Positions 63,871-64,000 of a stretch of DNA of 64,000 nt are shown in pieces. The stretch lies in assembly GCF_015710575.1 (NCBI RefSeq), contig NZ_CP065373.1, positions 496,001 to 560,000 on the forward strand, written 5' to 3'. The position numbers and the translations under genes are program-made. The number at the start of each line of letters is the position of its first letter. Position 1 is the first letter of the stretch. The notes under the pieces were generated by a model. It was not told the origin of the DNA. It was given only the letters and a program-made list of their open reading frames with translations, and did not search any database. The stretch comes from Mycolicibacterium mengxianglii. GTDB taxonomy: Bacteria; Actinomycetota; Actinomycetes; Mycobacteriales; Mycobacteriaceae.

Positions 63871-64000
63871 CACTGTGGTCGATCCTCGTGCTCGCGTCGC
63901 TGGCCTGCCTGCTGTTGAAGATCATTGGTTACCTCATCCCGGAGGATCTCGTGAAAAGCGGGCCCGTCCGGCGCACCGCGGATCTCCTACCGGCGGCGCT
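63867..64000 (+). CDS. azlD: Exporter small subunit AzlD (3' partial)
   Basis: The first 44 codons of an AzlD-like small membrane protein are in the window: a hydrophobic helix (LWSILVLASLACLLLKIIGY) then a charged loop. The gene continues beyond base 64000. Start by ATGA overlap with azlC, its partner. Confidence 0.8.
   Translation, partial: MTLWSILVLASLACLLLKIIGYLIPEDLVKSGPVRRTADLLPAA

Overview
The window is about 64 kb of GC-rich actinobacterial DNA. It is almost certainly from a rapidly growing Mycobacterium (Mycolicibacterium). The evidence is a near-complete ESX-3 type VII secretion operon with PE, PPE, EsxG/EsxH, EspG, EccD, MycP and EccE genes, followed by tam, stf0 and sulfatase genes in the order known from M. 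tuberculosis Rv0284-Rv0296c. GTG starts, ATGA overlaps and leaderless -10 boxes just before start codons are frequent. No rRNA, tRNA, CRISPR array or intact insertion sequence was recognised.

Layout: (1) 1-11034, ESX-3 from eccC3 (5' end outside the window) to eccE3. The MycP3 protease has Gln in place of its catalytic His. (2) 11042-17732, an amidohydrolase, tam, and a leftward sulfation block (sulfatase, stf0, cysD, cysNC). cysD carries a one-base frameshift. (3) 17825-23545, an SOS-box-controlled DUF222/HNH protein, an NCS1 permease with a zinc-ribbon tail, and two PAP2 phosphatases, one fused to a lipid kinase. (4) 23570-28450, a coupled three-gene module of unknown function with a low-GC insert, next to decayed genes. 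(5) 28565-35846, an exported L,D-transpeptidase-like protein, small stress and regulatory genes, and a membrane-anchored Hsp70-like protein with a poly-Thr tail. (6) 35858-43344, a divergent cluster that looks like an undescribed uptake and catabolic system: a THI5/SsuA-type ABC transporter with a two-in-one permease, two Fe(II)/2-oxoglutarate oxygenases, an atypical adenosine-deaminase-family enzyme and an XRE-cupin regulator. (7) 43826-53174, an oligopeptide-type ABC transporter (one permease gene frameshifted) running directly into a three-subunit molybdenum hydroxylase. (8) 53233-57919, an exported peptidase-like protein and a PotABCD-type transporter. (9) 57940-64000, a formate/nitrite-family channel, a GH16-like enzyme, an exported lipase, an NTF2-like/SDR pair behind a MerR-style promoter, and azlCD.

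How it works together: ESX-3 supports metal (iron and zinc) acquisition. The sulfation block would make PAPS (cysD, cysNC) and transfer sulfate to trehalose (stf0). Regions 6-8 are transporter-plus-oxidoreductase units typical of a soil saprophyte scavenging nitrogenous compounds. All functions are assigned by recognising motifs in translated sequence; no database search was run. Comparisons with other species are from memory.
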